A stretch of 52,072 nucleotides of DNA from an uncultured Oscillospiraceae bacterium (GCA_910578575.1 CAJTQP010000008.1:1-52072); one strand, 5' to 3'; counted from the first letter of the stretch, positions 6,448 to 15,645 are shown. The notes: generated from the sequence alone by a model not told the origin. Made by a program: numbers and translations.

Positions 6448-7116
6448 TTACTCCCTTGCCCCTCCGCCGTTGGAACGGCAACTTACCTGCGCAAATTCCT
6501 CCAATTCTACCTGGAGTGCCCTGTAAAACTGCTGGATATGCACCCCATCCACCAGGGCGTGGTTGGCCAGGAGGGTGACAGGGAGGTGGGTGCGTCCGTG
6601 TTCTGTTGTGTACTGCCCCCAAGTGATGCGAGGGTTGCTGTCTGCGGGGGTGGGAACTGGCTGGTGTATGGCGGTATAGTGCAGCCAGGGAACGGAGGAG
6701 ATGAACAATAAGCTGATTGCATCCTCCCCATCGTCCAGGTCGGCCTGGTCCTTGGCTGCGGCGTGGAGCCGCTTCGCTTCGGGCAGGAATTGCGCAAAGG
6801 GCTGCATACAGTTCAGCCGGCAATAACGATAGGTTCCGTCGCTGCGCAACACGGTATGGGAGGTATCGCAGGTCTCCAATTCCACGATGCCACCTTGCCA
6901 AATTCTCTGGCGAAGCTCCGGCACAGCGTTGGCTGCCCGACCAACGCAGTACAGGAAGCTCAAAAAGAAGGGATGATTTGCTTGCCGGCACGCATCCAGG
7001 AAGCCACCGATTTCCAACTCTACGGTTACGCCCACGTATGGGTCAGGCATGGCACTGAAATGGGCAAAATGGGCGCTGCGGGGATAGGTGGTCATGTCTA
7101 TGGTTCGGTACTTCAT
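6448..7116 (-). CDS. Chloramphenicol acetyltransferase-like protein
   Basis: A 222-residue protein of the CAT family, the usual length. These trimeric enzymes move an acetyl group from acetyl-CoA to a small acceptor. The active-site region reads ANHALVDGVH near residue 190, keeping the catalytic His and the DG-x-H element, though the first of the usual two histidines is Asn. The ATG at 7116 (MKYRTIDM) has AAAGGAGAA 7 bases upstream and is preferred over a start 18 codons earlier. A strong promoter and a terminator flank it, so it is a monocistronic unit. Many chromosomal CAT-like proteins in Clostridia do not give resistance, so the acceptor is unknown. Confidence 0.85.
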   Translation of the reverse strand: MKYRTIDMTTYPRSAHFAHFSAMPDPYVGVTVELEIGGFLDACRQANHPFFLSFLYCVGRAANAVPELRQRIWQGGIVELETCDTSHTVLRSDGTYRYCRLNCMQPFAQFLPEAKRLHAAAKDQADLDDGEDAISLLFISSVPWLHYTAIHQPVPTPADSNPRITWGQYTTEHGRTHLPVTLLANHALVDGVHIQQFYRALQVELEEFAQVSCRSNGGGARE

Positions 7117-7158
7117 GACAAGTTCTCCTTTGCATCGATCGTAATCTTCTTTGAAACA

Positions 7159-7186
7159 ATTATACTGCAAAGAGGAGCAAAGTCAA
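7159..7186 (-). promoter_or_regulatory. Sigma-A promoter for CAT-like gene
   Basis: TTGACT (7181-7186), 16-base spacer, TATAAT (7159-7164) on the minus strand, about 40 bp before the ATG at 7116. Confidence 0.8.
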
Positions 7187-7490
7187 ATAAGATATTGGGC
7201 CCAATCATCCCCCTTGCACAAGCCGGTAAAATGCCACATTTTCTTCTTTTTCTCATACCCAGGTATGGGTTTTTCTGTAATGAGTAGAGGAATTGGGGAA
7301 CATACGTTTGATTCTATCCCTTCCACCTTTTTACTGTCTATTTTTACGGGGAGGACTCAGGTAGAGAAAACCACCAGAAGATAAGCAGCAAAGGCTGGCT
7401 TGCGTCTTCCCTGTGAAATAAACAGCAGAAGGCTGAAAAAGGGGAAAATGAAGAAAATCTCACAAGAACATGGAATCACTTTTCCAATAA
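7187..7490. other. Gene-poor spacer
   Basis: About 300 bp without a gene I can support. Short frames here lack ribosome sites or recognisable sequence. A small hairpin CATAC-CCAG-GTATG followed by GGTTTTTC near 7254-7275 may be a weak plus-strand terminator or a remnant. Nothing else was seen. Confidence 0.5.
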
Positions 7491-7491
7491 G

Positions 7492-7528
7492 CAGGCAGCC
7501 TGTATCCACATGGAACACAGGCTGCCTG
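7492..7528 (-). terminator. Terminator after the 587-residue membrane protein
   Basis: Arms CAGGCAGCCTGT and ACAGGCTGCCTG with a 13-base loop, about 28 bp after the stop of the minus-strand gene. The U-run is weak (GCTTATT on the minus strand). Confidence 0.6.
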
Positions 7529-7556
7529 TTTGCTGCTATACTAGAAGTTGAACCGT

Positions 7557-9320
7557 TTATTCTTCTGGCGTCTCGACACTGTCGGCATCTTCCGGCTCAG
7601 GCGGTGCCGCAGGCTCCGGTTCGGCGGTGGTGGCCTCCTCAGTAGAGATGCCATAGGCATTCAAGATGGTCCCACTGTCCTCTGGATTCACCTGCAAGCT
7701 TACGCTATCACCAACATTCAGGATTACCACTCTCTGGTCTGTAGAGGCGGCAATGCCATAGAAGGTCTCGCTGCCCTCCAGGCGGATATAGTACCAGGAG
7801 TTTCCATCCAGGACCGCACTGCGAATTTCCGCAATGGTGCCGCTTACCGAGGTGGGGTCAACGGTGGGGCCGTCGCTGTTGGTGGAGATGTTGTTTTGTT
7901 GCAGCTTGGCGATATAATCGCTCTCACAGGTGGCCACGGTGCTGCCGGTGCCTACGATTTGATATTGCGAGACATTGACCATGGCATACATTTTTACCAG
8001 GTCTGAGCTGTCCTTCAGAGACATAAAATAGGTGGGCTGCCCGCTGATATTCAACAGCAGGGGGAAGGTGGATTCGTAGCCCAGGTCCTGGACCACGCCC
8101 TGGGCAGATTCCATGGCCGAGCGTTCAATGGCGCCGGGGGCGGCGTAATAGGTGGTCTCCTTGGTGCGCTGGTTGGAGAGCAGGAAGCCGATGTTGGATT
8201 GGTCACTGCTCACCGAGGTGATACCGGTATACATATACACGTCGTCGTTCATGGCCAGATAGTTGAAATCTTCCGTGGTAACGGTGACGTTTTTCTGACC
8301 GATCAGGGAGTTGATGAAGCCCTGGACATAGGTACCATAGTAGTCGTACTGTTGGGTGATAAGGGTGGCGGTATAGACCCGGTCCACCCAGGTGGGGATA
8401 TCCGCCACATCATAGTAGGTGTGTTCCCCAGTGCAGGCGTTGAGCAGCACCGCACCGATGATATCCGAGCCGCCAAACAAGCCGATGGTGCGGGTCTCAC
8501 GAGGGCAGACCCACCAGGGTTGGCCGTCCTCGTCCAGTTCCAGATGGGGAGAGCTGAACATAAAGGTAGGATAGCGGAAGCGCAGGGTGCGCAATAGATC
8601 CCGGTTGAAGTATTCAGAAGGGGAGTAGCGCATCCCACCGGAGTCCATGGAGGATAGCCGGACCACCTGGGCCTCCTGGGTGACCATGTCCACCGTGATA
8701 TAGGCGGGTAGGCCCTCCTTGGTGTTGATGATCCATTTGAAGAAATCGCCGTACTCCAGGGCGGCGACCCGGACGGGACGGCCCTGGTAGTTGATCTGGG
8801 TGTAGTCATAGGAGACTTCAAACTGGCTGACCATGTCAGACAGCTCACCCAGCTTCCGGTCGCCCAACCGCCGGGCAGAGGACTCATCCAGCATGGGGAT
8901 CTCATTGAAGGACACCTCGTCGATATCCTCGGCAAAGTCACCGGTGTTCACTTCCAGCAGGTTGTGATAGGCGCTGGCCCGCAGCAGGGGAGCGGAGAGA
9001 ATTTGTCCCACCACCAAAACAGCCAGGAGGGCAATGACGATAATCAGCACCGCCTTACACTGCTGCTTGGCAAAGGCAAAGTATTCCCGCAGGCGGCCGC
9101 CGCCGGTATACGCCTCCTTGTCGCTGCGCTCCACGCCCAGGGCGATCATAAATACCAGGATATAGACCAAAAGCAGGACGAGAACGAAGCTGTAAAAGCT
9201 GGTATTATGGAAATTGAGGGCAGGCAGGGATACATAGAACCATACGAAACCAATCACCAGGGTGATCAGCAGGCTAATGAGTATGCAGGAAAGGGTTTTT
9301 CTTGGCTTACTGTCTGACAT
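7557..9320 (-). CDS. Membrane-anchored protein of unknown function
   Basis: A 587-residue protein that I do not recognise. It starts with a short Lys/Arg-containing cytoplasmic stretch, then hydrophobic segments at about residues 9-30, 43-63 and 90-113. The remaining 470 residues appear to be a large extracytoplasmic domain rich in Tyr, Ser and Thr, without visible catalytic motifs, and the tail from about 560 is Pro/Glu-rich (EPEPAAPPEPE). The pattern suggests a cell-envelope protein anchored by its N terminus. ATG 9320 follows GAAAGGAG. It has its own promoter and terminator and is divergent from mgtC, so the context gives no hint of function. Confidence 0.85.
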   Translation of the reverse strand: MSDSKPRKTLSCILISLLITLVIGFVWFYVSLPALNFHNTSFYSFVLVLLLVYILVFMIALGVERSDKEAYTGGGRLREYFAFAKQQCKAVLIIVIALLAVLVVGQILSAPLLRASAYHNLLEVNTGDFAEDIDEVSFNEIPMLDESSARRLGDRKLGELSDMVSQFEVSYDYTQINYQGRPVRVAALEYGDFFKWIINTKEGLPAYITVDMVTQEAQVVRLSSMDSGGMRYSPSEYFNRDLLRTLRFRYPTFMFSSPHLELDEDGQPWWVCPRETRTIGLFGGSDIIGAVLLNACTGEHTYYDVADIPTWVDRVYTATLITQQYDYYGTYVQGFINSLIGQKNVTVTTEDFNYLAMNDDVYMYTGITSVSSDQSNIGFLLSNQRTKETTYYAAPGAIERSAMESAQGVVQDLGYESTFPLLLNISGQPTYFMSLKDSSDLVKMYAMVNVSQYQIVGTGSTVATCESDYIAKLQQNNISTNSDGPTVDPTSVSGTIAEIRSAVLDGNSWYYIRLEGSETFYGIAASTDQRVVILNVGDSVSLQVNPEDSGTILNAYGISTEEATTAEPEPAAPPEPEDADSVETPEE

Positions 9321-9365
9321 AGTGTGCTCCTTTCATCGAGCGGAAAAATTTACCGGGTAAAAGTA

Positions 9366-9394
9366 GTATACCCTATTAACAAGAGAAATGCAAC
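9366..9394 (-). promoter_or_regulatory. Promoter for the 587-residue membrane protein
   Basis: Minus strand TTGCAT, 17-base spacer, TATACT, about 45 bp before the ATG at 9320. Confidence 0.65.
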
Positions 9395-9421
9395 CAGGAA
9401 CGTTTTCCCAAAAGATAAGGT

Positions 9422-9450
9422 TTGACAAGGACGCGAAATCATGGCACAAT
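9422..9450 (+). promoter_or_regulatory. Promoter for mgtC
   Basis: TTGACA (9422-9427), 17-base spacer, CACAAT (9445-9450). It is back to back with the minus-strand promoter of the divergent gene. Confidence 0.65.
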
Positions 9451-9509
9451 AGGACACAATCTCGTCTGTTTCGCAACATAAAAAATAGTTCAGAAAGGGG
9501 GCACTTCAA

Positions 9510-10199
9510 ATGATCGAGCTGGAACTGATGGGCAGTCTCCGGGACTTGAACGTTTTGTCTGTGGCGGTGCGTCTGCTGCTGGCCATGCTCTTTGGCGGCA
9601 CCATCGGCTTCGAGCGGGGCATCCGCCACCGGGCTGCCGGTCTGCGTACCCACATGCTCCTCTCGGTGGGGGCGGCTTCCACCATGATGGTCAGCCAGTT
9701 TTTGTATGCCAGTTACGACGTGGGGGACCCGGCCAGACTGAGCGCACAGGTCATCAGCGGCATTGGTTTCCTGGGGGCAGGCACTGTCATCATCACCCGC
9801 CATAACGAGATCAAGGGCTTGACCACTGCCGCCAGCGTCTGGGCCACCGCCTGTATGGGCCTTGCGGTGGGCGTTGGATTTTATGAGTGCGCGATCATCA
9901 TGTACATTTTGCTCATCATCATCCTGTTGCTCATGAATGTGCTGGACAACAAATTTTTGAAAATTGCCACCACCGCTTCCATTTATTTGGAGGTCAAGCG
10001 GGAAGCCGGCTTGGGGGACACCATGCACTTTGTCCATGAGTTGGGCTGGCGGGTCCGGGAGGTCCGGGAGCTTCCCTCCGGCCGGGAGGATGTATTGGCG
10101 GTGCAGATCGATTTGGACTCAGACAACGCCATGCCGGATGATATCCGCGCCATGGAGCTGCTCCGGGAACAAGCCAGTGTACTGCGTTTAGAGATGTAA
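9510..10199 (+). CDS. mgtC: MgtC/SapB family membrane protein
   Basis: A 229-residue protein. The N-terminal 145 residues hold four to five membrane segments with the family signatures GGTIGFERG at about 30-38 and the GIGFLGAGTVI block at about 90-100. A soluble, ACT-like C-terminal domain of about 80 residues follows, ending in VLRLEM. MgtC proteins influence magnesium homeostasis and membrane energetics; transport activity is not established. ATG 9510 follows AGAAAGGGGG. It appears monocistronic with its own promoter and a strong terminator. Confidence 0.93.
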   Translation: MIELELMGSLRDLNVLSVAVRLLLAMLFGGTIGFERGIRHRAAGLRTHMLLSVGAASTMMVSQFLYASYDVGDPARLSAQVISGIGFLGAGTVIITRHNEIKGLTTAASVWATACMGLAVGVGFYECAIIMYILLIIILLLMNVLDNKFLKIATTASIYLEVKREAGLGDTMHFVHELGWRVREVRELPSGREDVLAVQIDLDSDNAMPDDIRAMELLREQASVLRLEM

Positions 10200-10222
10200 G
10201 GTTTTGAAAAACTGCCAAGTGG

Positions 10223-10264
10223 AAAAGACGCGATGTAGCTATGGTTGCTGCATCGCGTCTTTTG
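10223..10264. terminator. Bidirectional terminator between mgtC and the convergent gene
   Basis: AAAAGACGCGATG pairs with CATCGCGTCTTTT around a loop of about 14 bases. The A-run and T-run on either side suit both directions. It separates mgtC (stop 10199) from the minus-strand gene ending at 10268. Confidence 0.8.
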
Positions 10265-10267
10265 CGC

Positions 10268-10939
10268 TTATCGGTACACCTGCTTCACTTCGTCCAAAAG
10301 CTCTATCCGATGGCAGGCGGAATAGCTGAGGGGGAGGGCGGGATATTCCTCCAAAAAGCCCCGGAGGAGTACATCCGGGTTCAGTCCCGGATTTTGTGCG
10401 TTCAGCAGCAGCGTCAAGTGCAGGGTATCTCCTGCACTCTCTACCGCCTCCACCGCCTCGATCAGGGGGATAACATCCACCTCGGTAAAGCCAGTCTTTG
10501 CCTTTTTGCTCCGCTTTTTCACCACAAAGCTCTCCCGGCTGGTCAGGGCGCGGAAGTCTGCCGCCGCCTGCTGCGCCACGGGAGCGGAGAACTCCAGGGT
10601 AATGGCATAGCGGACAAACGCCAGCTTTTTGAAGGCCTTGCCGCCCTCATAGCAGCTTTTGACTTCGATTCCCTGGGGGAGGGCGCGGTTCATCCGCTCC
10701 GGCAATTCCTCCCGGCTACACCCTGCCACCAAGCCAAACTCCATGATTTCGCAGTCACTGGAAAAGCCCAGGGGCAGGGGCAGGGGAATGGACACATAGG
10801 GGTGGGGATGGAAGCCCTCTGTATGGCGGATGGTGATGCCCGCCCGGAGGAATGCCCGCTCCATGGTGTGCATCAAATCCAGATGAGAGATGTACTTTGC
10901 CGTTCCCCCTTTGGAAAAGAGGATACGCTGGTCAGCCAT
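10268..10939 (-). CDS. Radical SAM-associated protein, TIGR03936/DUF2344 type
   Basis: A 223-residue protein starting MADQRILFSKGGTAKYISHLDLM, the characteristic N terminus of the TIGR03936 (DUF2344) family, with the GFHPHPYVS and LPLGFSSDCEIMEF segments. The biochemical role is unknown; members nearly always lie next to, or are fused to, the TIGR03960 radical SAM protein, as here. The start at 10939 follows AAGGAGGGG and overlaps the last 8 bp of the upstream radical SAM gene, indicating coupling. An in-frame ATG further upstream is rejected because it would lie deep in that gene. Confidence 0.9.
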   Translation of the reverse strand: MADQRILFSKGGTAKYISHLDLMHTMERAFLRAGITIRHTEGFHPHPYVSIPLPLPLGFSSDCEIMEFGLVAGCSREELPERMNRALPQGIEVKSCYEGGKAFKKLAFVRYAITLEFSAPVAQQAAADFRALTSRESFVVKKRSKKAKTGFTEVDVIPLIEAVEAVESAGDTLHLTLLLNAQNPGLNPDVLLRGFLEEYPALPLSYSACHRIELLDEVKQVYR

Positions 10940-12770
10940 GACACACCCCTCCTTCGCACAGTTTGTTGGCCCCACAACCGGAACACTTCACCCGGCAGTC
11001 CGGGGTGATCACCCCCTGGTAAGCGGCTTCCCGCTCTTTCCAGAGGAAGCTTTCCTTTACCCCGTCGGAGATGGTAGCCCAGGGGAACAGCTCGTCTTTG
11101 CCCCGCTCCCGGTTGGCATAGAAGGCAGGGGAGAGGCCGCAGGCATCGAAGGCGTCCAGCCAGGTTTGGAGCTGAAAGTATTCGCTCCAGGAGTCAAACT
11201 TGGCCCCATGCCGCCAGGCGTATTCGATCACCTCCGCCAGCCGCCGGTCCCCGCGGGAGAGCGCCGCCTCCAAAAAGCTGGTCTCCGGGTCGTGCCAGTT
11301 GTAGGTAATGGATTTGTTGCGCAGGTTTTCCCGTAACAGGGTCACCTTGCGCAGATATTCCTCCTGGGTGTTCTGCGCCTCCCACTGGAAGGGGGTATGG
11401 GACTTGGGCACAAAGCAGGAGGTAGAGACGGTGATGCGCACGCCACGGGCGCGGTTGGAGCTGCTGCTGCGCCAGACTTGATAGACTTTGTTGGCCAGGT
11501 CCGCAATGCCCAGAACGTCCTCGTCGGTCTCTGTGGGCAGGCCAAGCATGAAGTAGAGTTTTACCGAGTTCCAGCCCCCGGAAAAGGCGGTACGGCAGGA
11601 GTTCAACAGGTCCTCCTCGGTGACGTTTTTATTGATGGCATCCCGCAGACGCTGGGAACCGGCCTCCGGGGCAAAGGTCAGGCCGCTCTTCCTTCCTCCT
11701 GCCTGGAGCTTTTCCATCAGCCCCATGGAGAAGTTGTCCGCCCGGAGAGAGGGGAGAGAGATGCTCACCTTTCTAGGCTGGCACCATTCCAGCAACCCGT
11801 CACATAGGGGGAGCAGGTCAGGGTAATCGCTGGAGGATAGGCTCATCAAGGTCATCTCCTGATAGCCGGAGTCTTGGCAGGCTTCCACCCCTTGTTTGGC
11901 CAATAGCTCTGGACTGCGCCCTCGAACCGGACGGTAAACGAACCCCGCCTGGCAAAACCGGCAGCCCCGGATACAGCCCCGGAAGAGCTCCAGCATCACC
12001 CGGTCGTGGGTGATCTCCGTGGAGGGGACGATGGTTTTTGCTGGGTAGTAGGCTGCATCCATATCTGTGACGATCCGCTTGGTGACCTTTTCCGGTGCAC
12101 CTTCTTGAGGAGTAATGGCGGCCAAGCTGCCGTCCTCATGATAGCTGACCGTATAGAGAGAGGGGATGTATAGCCCAGGGATCTTGGCCGCTTCCCGGAG
12201 CATCTGAGCTTTAGACCAGCCCGCCTGTTTTGCCTGGCGGTAGAGCTGGATGAGCTCCACCGTCACGTCTTCGCCCTCGCCCAGGGAGACGATATCCACA
12301 AAGGGGGCCAGGGGTTCCGGGTTGTAGGTACAGGTCCCGCCGATGACCACGAGAGGGGAGAGGCCAGGGCGGTCCTGGCTGCGCAGGGGAAGTCCTGCCA
12401 GGTCCAGCATGTTCAGCACATTGGTGTAGGAGAGCTCATAGCCCAGAGAGAAGCCAATGAGGTCAAAGTCCCGGATGGGATCGCCGCTCTCCAGGGCGTA
12501 GAGGGGCAGGCCCTCCCGGCGCAGCTCCTGTTCCATGTCCCCCCAGGGAGCGAAGACGCGCTCGCACCAGACACCATCCATCTGGTTCATGACACCGTAG
12601 AGAATGCGCATACCAAAATTGGACATGCCGATCTCATAGGTGTCCGGGAAGCAGAAGGCAAAGCGGCAGTCCACCTGGGCCTTGTCCTTCACCACGGCGT
12701 TGTATTCGCCGCCCACATAACGGCCCGGCTTTTGCACACGGGCCAAGATTTTTTCCAGTTTATGATCCAT
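10932..12770 (-). CDS. Radical SAM protein, TIGR03960 type
   Basis: A 612-residue protein with an N-terminal B12-binding-like region and a radical SAM domain. The cluster motif reads CIRGCRFC (C-x3-C-x2-C) in the middle of the protein, preceded by LELFRG. The C terminus carries a second Cys-rich group (CRVKCSGCGANKLCEGG). Such proteins cleave S-adenosylmethionine to a radical; the substrate of this family is not known, though it has been associated with tRNA/ribosome genes. It is followed with an 8-bp overlap by its usual partner. Length is normal for the family. Confidence 0.92.
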   Translation of the reverse strand: MDHKLEKILARVQKPGRYVGGEYNAVVKDKAQVDCRFAFCFPDTYEIGMSNFGMRILYGVMNQMDGVWCERVFAPWGDMEQELRREGLPLYALESGDPIRDFDLIGFSLGYELSYTNVLNMLDLAGLPLRSQDRPGLSPLVVIGGTCTYNPEPLAPFVDIVSLGEGEDVTVELIQLYRQAKQAGWSKAQMLREAAKIPGLYIPSLYTVSYHEDGSLAAITPQEGAPEKVTKRIVTDMDAAYYPAKTIVPSTEITHDRVMLELFRGCIRGCRFCQAGFVYRPVRGRSPELLAKQGVEACQDSGYQEMTLMSLSSSDYPDLLPLCDGLLEWCQPRKVSISLPSLRADNFSMGLMEKLQAGGRKSGLTFAPEAGSQRLRDAINKNVTEEDLLNSCRTAFSGGWNSVKLYFMLGLPTETDEDVLGIADLANKVYQVWRSSSSNRARGVRITVSTSCFVPKSHTPFQWEAQNTQEEYLRKVTLLRENLRNKSITYNWHDPETSFLEAALSRGDRRLAEVIEYAWRHGAKFDSWSEYFQLQTWLDAFDACGLSPAFYANRERGKDELFPWATISDGVKESFLWKEREAAYQGVITPDCRVKCSGCGANKLCEGGVCHG

Positions 12771-12805
12771 ACGGACCCTCCAGCTATAGACGGGCTTCCC
12801 GCCTT

Positions 12806-13513
12806 TTATTTTTCCTGGCTGTGGTTATGGGATTTGCAGATTTTCTGATAGAGCAGTAGCCCAGCGCAGCTCACCGCCAGCGTCACCGCAAAGACCACAG
12901 CCGCCACGATATACTGAGACGTACCCAAAGCATCCCCCACAATGGTGGAGGTGACCACAGAGGGGATCCGCCCCAGAGAGCAGATCACGAGCAGGACGGG
13001 GAGGCTGATATCCGTCAGCCCAGCAAAATAACACAGCAGGTCCTTTGGGCTCCCTGGGACCGTAAAGACCACCAGGAACAGAAAGGTCCGGCGGGGGGAG
13101 CTTTTCAAAAAGCGGATGGATCGAAGCTTTTCCTGGGAAAAGAACAGGCTGACCAAGCGCATCCCATAGCGGCGGACCAGAACGATGACCACGAAGCTGC
13201 CCAGCATCCCGCCTAGGAGGCACAGAAGCATACCTTCCACCGTCCCGAAGGCGCAGCCCCCCACGATCTCCAGGGGCTCCCCAGGGATGACGGCCACCAG
13301 CACCTGGAGGAACACCATCCCCACATAGAGAAAGCGCCCAGCAAGGCCCCGCTGTTCGATCCACAGGCGAAAATTTTCCGGCTCGGCGGCTAGGCGCAGC
13401 ATGGGTACGCCTACTTTCCATATAATCAGTGCGCTGGCTGCCAGTACAACCAATAGAATCCCCACCGCCAGCCATCTTCGCTGTTTGAGCGTGCGTTCCT
13501 TTCTTTCGTGCAT
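12806..13513 (-). CDS. TVP38/TMEM64 family membrane protein
   Basis: A 235-residue DedA-superfamily membrane protein. After a cytoplasmic Arg/Lys start there is a membrane segment at about 14-33, then re-entrant and membrane segments including VIPGEPLEIVGGCAFG at about 75-90, and the VFTVPGSPKDLLCYFAGLT block at about 145-165 that marks the VTT/TVP38 fold. The family is linked to lipid scrambling or undecaprenyl-phosphate recycling; this member's substrate is unknown. It lies 35 bp after the radical SAM gene start on the same strand. Confidence 0.88.
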   Translation of the reverse strand: MHERKERTLKQRRWLAVGILLVVLAASALIIWKVGVPMLRLAAEPENFRLWIEQRGLAGRFLYVGMVFLQVLVAVIPGEPLEIVGGCAFGTVEGMLLCLLGGMLGSFVVIVLVRRYGMRLVSLFFSQEKLRSIRFLKSSPRRTFLFLVVFTVPGSPKDLLCYFAGLTDISLPVLLVICSLGRIPSVVTSTIVGDALGTSQYIVAAVVFAVTLAVSCAGLLLYQKICKSHNHSQEK

Positions 13514-13673
13514 TCTGACCTGACCTCAATACTGCTTGATGATGTGCTGTCTCTCTCGCAGCGGGAACAGAGGCAGCAAGGCTTTTTGTGTGACTTGTCC
13601 CTTATTCTAGCATTGAAGAGAAGGGAAGTAAAGCCCGGTTTTAGTTTTCCAACACGCCGCTGCACTTATCCCC

Positions 13674-14393
13674 TTACTTGATCCGCTTTCGTAGGTTCAG
13701 CCAGAGATCTTTGGTTAGGAAGCTATCCTCCACTTTGCGCTCCATCTCTAAAAAGCGGGGATAGGGGATGGAGAAGGAGAGAAGGTCCTTGTTCAGATGG
13801 ATCCGGGCAGAGGGATCTGTGAGGCCTACGCTGCACTGTTCCTGTCCTGCCTCACTCTCATGCAGGGCGTAGAGCACAGCTTGAGAACATCCGGCACCAA
13901 ATAGCAGCTTGACGTTGTCCTGGTTGGGCCGGTCGAAGTTGGCCAGGGTGACCAAGGCGGAAATCTGGTCCGCGTTGACCAGAAACACCACGCAAGCCGG
14001 CTGCTCTCCCTCCATCAACTGGTCCAAGGGGCGCAGCAGGACATAGGGCTTCGATGCTACGGGGGGTAACCCTTCGATGTAGCACCGGGCATGTTCAGGG
14101 CTGTCCTTGTAGTACATCCCCTCCATGGGCCCGCCGGTGGAGAGGACACGGCACATAGGCTCCGGAGACATGGGCGCAAAGCCCAGCCCTACCTTGCCGC
14201 CATTGCAGCCGGTGGTATCCGCCTGGACCACAGCGCTGCGCCCCTGGGAGGCAGCGGCCAGCAGGCTGACCAGACACCGGCCTCTTGCCCCAGGAGGGAA
14301 GGAGATGGCAGGCCCCTCCGGGGGCGTGTCCGTCCGAATCACTGCCACAGGCTGGCTATCCAGGCAAATGGCTTCTCGAATCTTGCTCTTCAT
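13674..14393 (-). CDS. DUF169 family protein
   Basis: A 239-residue protein of the DUF169 family, with Cys residues in GARGRCLVS and TGCNGGKVGLGF and a VLFLV-type core. The function is unknown; the family is widespread in anaerobes. The ATG at 14393 (MKSKIREAICLDSQP) is chosen over one 16 codons earlier because the earlier one lies inside the sepF terminator hairpin. The ribosome site is modest (GGAAATGGGG). Confidence 0.8.
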   Translation of the reverse strand: MKSKIREAICLDSQPVAVIRTDTPPEGPAISFPPGARGRCLVSLLAAASQGRSAVVQADTTGCNGGKVGLGFAPMSPEPMCRVLSTGGPMEGMYYKDSPEHARCYIEGLPPVASKPYVLLRPLDQLMEGEQPACVVFLVNADQISALVTLANFDRPNQDNVKLLFGAGCSQAVLYALHESEAGQEQCSVGLTDPSARIHLNKDLLSFSIPYPRFLEMERKVEDSFLTKDLWLNLRKRIK

Positions 14394-14430
14394 AAAAATA
14401 CCCCATTTCCTTGTTTGGGAGAATAAAAGA

Positions 14431-14460
14431 ACCCGGTGCATGAGGCTCCACGCACCGGGT
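14431..14460 (-). terminator. Terminator after sepF
   Basis: Arms ACCCGGTGC and GCACCGGGT, 12-base loop, followed on the minus strand by TCTTTTATTC. It lies 12 bp after the sepF stop and before the DUF169 start. Confidence 0.8.
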
Positions 14461-14472
14461 TACTGACAGACA

Positions 14473-14895
14473 TTAGAAATTGACTGCGCTGCGAATCTTT
14501 TTGGACGTCTCGTCGTACATGTCCACAAAATAGGGGGCGGCAACGTAGACATTGGTGGCCACCTTCATCAGGTTCCCGTCCTCGGCATAGGTCACACCAG
14601 AGATAAAGTCCAACAGACGCCGGGCCACGGCAGGTTCACACTTGCTCAGGTTCAGCACCACAAACTTCATATCCCGCAGAAGGTCCGCAATCTTGGAGGC
14701 GTCGCTATACTGTTCGGGAATCACCAAGGCGATCTGCATATCAGCGGCCGAACGGATGGGCTGCGCCGCAGCTTCGTTCCCCCAACTGGGCGCTGTATTT
14801 TCGTAGGAGTAGTTGTCCTCATAATCATATTCATCAAACGCTTCAGAATAGTCTTCTTCCTCCGGCCTGCGCCGCAATGCACTCCAAAATGCCAT
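14473..14895 (-). CDS. sepF: Cell division protein SepF
   Basis: A 140-residue SepF. The short N-terminal amphipathic stretch MAFWSALRR binds membrane in known SepF proteins, a Tyr/Glu/Asp-rich linker follows, and the C-terminal 80 residues form the FtsZ-binding core with VVLNLSKCEPAVARRLLDF and SGVTYAEDGNL. It links FtsZ to the membrane at the division septum. ATG 14895 follows GGAGGT at 9-base spacing and gives the typical amphipathic start, so an in-frame start 8 codons earlier is rejected. Confidence 0.93.
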   Translation of the reverse strand: MAFWSALRRRPEEEDYSEAFDEYDYEDNYSYENTAPSWGNEAAAQPIRSAADMQIALVIPEQYSDASKIADLLRDMKFVVLNLSKCEPAVARRLLDFISGVTYAEDGNLMKVATNVYVAAPYFVDMYDETSKKIRSAVNF

Positions 14896-15143
14896 ATTGC
14901 AGATACCTCCGCTATTCACTCTATTTTATCCGCTACATTCTCCCCAGATGATAAAAGAATAAAGCACCTTTTGTTTCGCATGATTTTCTGTAGTATACAC
15001 CAAATGACCCTGGATTTCAATAGATATTTGGAATATTTTGCGCCATTTCGTCGGAAAAATGCAAGATGTTGTAATTCTTTTGTTTCTGCTTTGTCGAAAT
15101 TTAGAAATATATACCAAAGAAACGGGAATTATGGGGAGGAAAA

Positions 15144-15533
15144 TTATTCCTCTGGACAAAGGGCCTCCAGATAGCCCAAAAGCTCTTCTTCGTCCTGATC
15201 CTCCAGGCCGTGGGCGTTGGCCAGAGATTCGATGTGGTGGGTAAATTCATGGGCTAAGGTCACATGGAGCTCCTTGTACCATTCCTCCTCGCTCCAGTCC
15301 TCATTGCGGGCGGATGCCAGGAAAGAGCCATAATAGAGGTTGATGAACCGCCCCAGATAGGGGTCCTCCACATACTCGCCCATGAAGTATATCTCATCCT
15401 TGGGGAAGAGGGGGTCCTGTTTTTCCTCCTCTTGCAGGAGGATGCCGCCGTTGAGCTCTTGAAAAAAGACCGGGGGAAAGCCCTCCGCGATCTCGTCCAG
15501 CAGCTCCGCCACCTGGTCGAAGCTATATTCCAT
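15144..15533 (-). CDS. Small zincin-like metallopeptidase
   Basis: A 129-residue acidic protein of the minimal metallopeptidase family (formerly DUF1025). The zinc motif HEFTHHIE lies near residue 95, after the YKELHVTLA segment. The family is common in Actinobacteria and Firmicutes; its substrates are unknown. It appears to stand alone, with 224 bp of AT-rich spacer between it and sepF in which nothing clear was seen. Confidence 0.85.
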   Translation of the reverse strand: MEYSFDQVAELLDEIAEGFPPVFFQELNGGILLQEEEKQDPLFPKDEIYFMGEYVEDPYLGRFINLYYGSFLASARNEDWSEEEWYKELHVTLAHEFTHHIESLANAHGLEDQDEEELLGYLEALCPEE

Positions 15534-15595
15534 AGCGCCTCACCTCCCGCTTTTCTCTCTATTTTATACTAGATTGGTCAAAAGCGCAAGGAAAA

Positions 15596-15639
15596 GCCGC
15601 TGATTGGGGAGAAGGAATTTCCAACTCCCCACCAGCGGC
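15596..15639 (-). terminator. Terminator of the GntR-ABC-permease operon
   Basis: Nested arms GCCGCTG...CAGCGGC and TGGGGAG...CTCCCCA fold to a 44-base hairpin, followed on the minus strand by TTTTCC. It lies just after the permease stop at 15646. Confidence 0.7.
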
Positions 15640-15645
15640 GAAGGA

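Noticed and set aside
6448..7116. Acquired chloramphenicol resistance gene
   Set aside because: Base composition matches its neighbours, no mobile element flanks it and the first active-site His is Asn; it is more likely a resident acetyltransferase with another acceptor.
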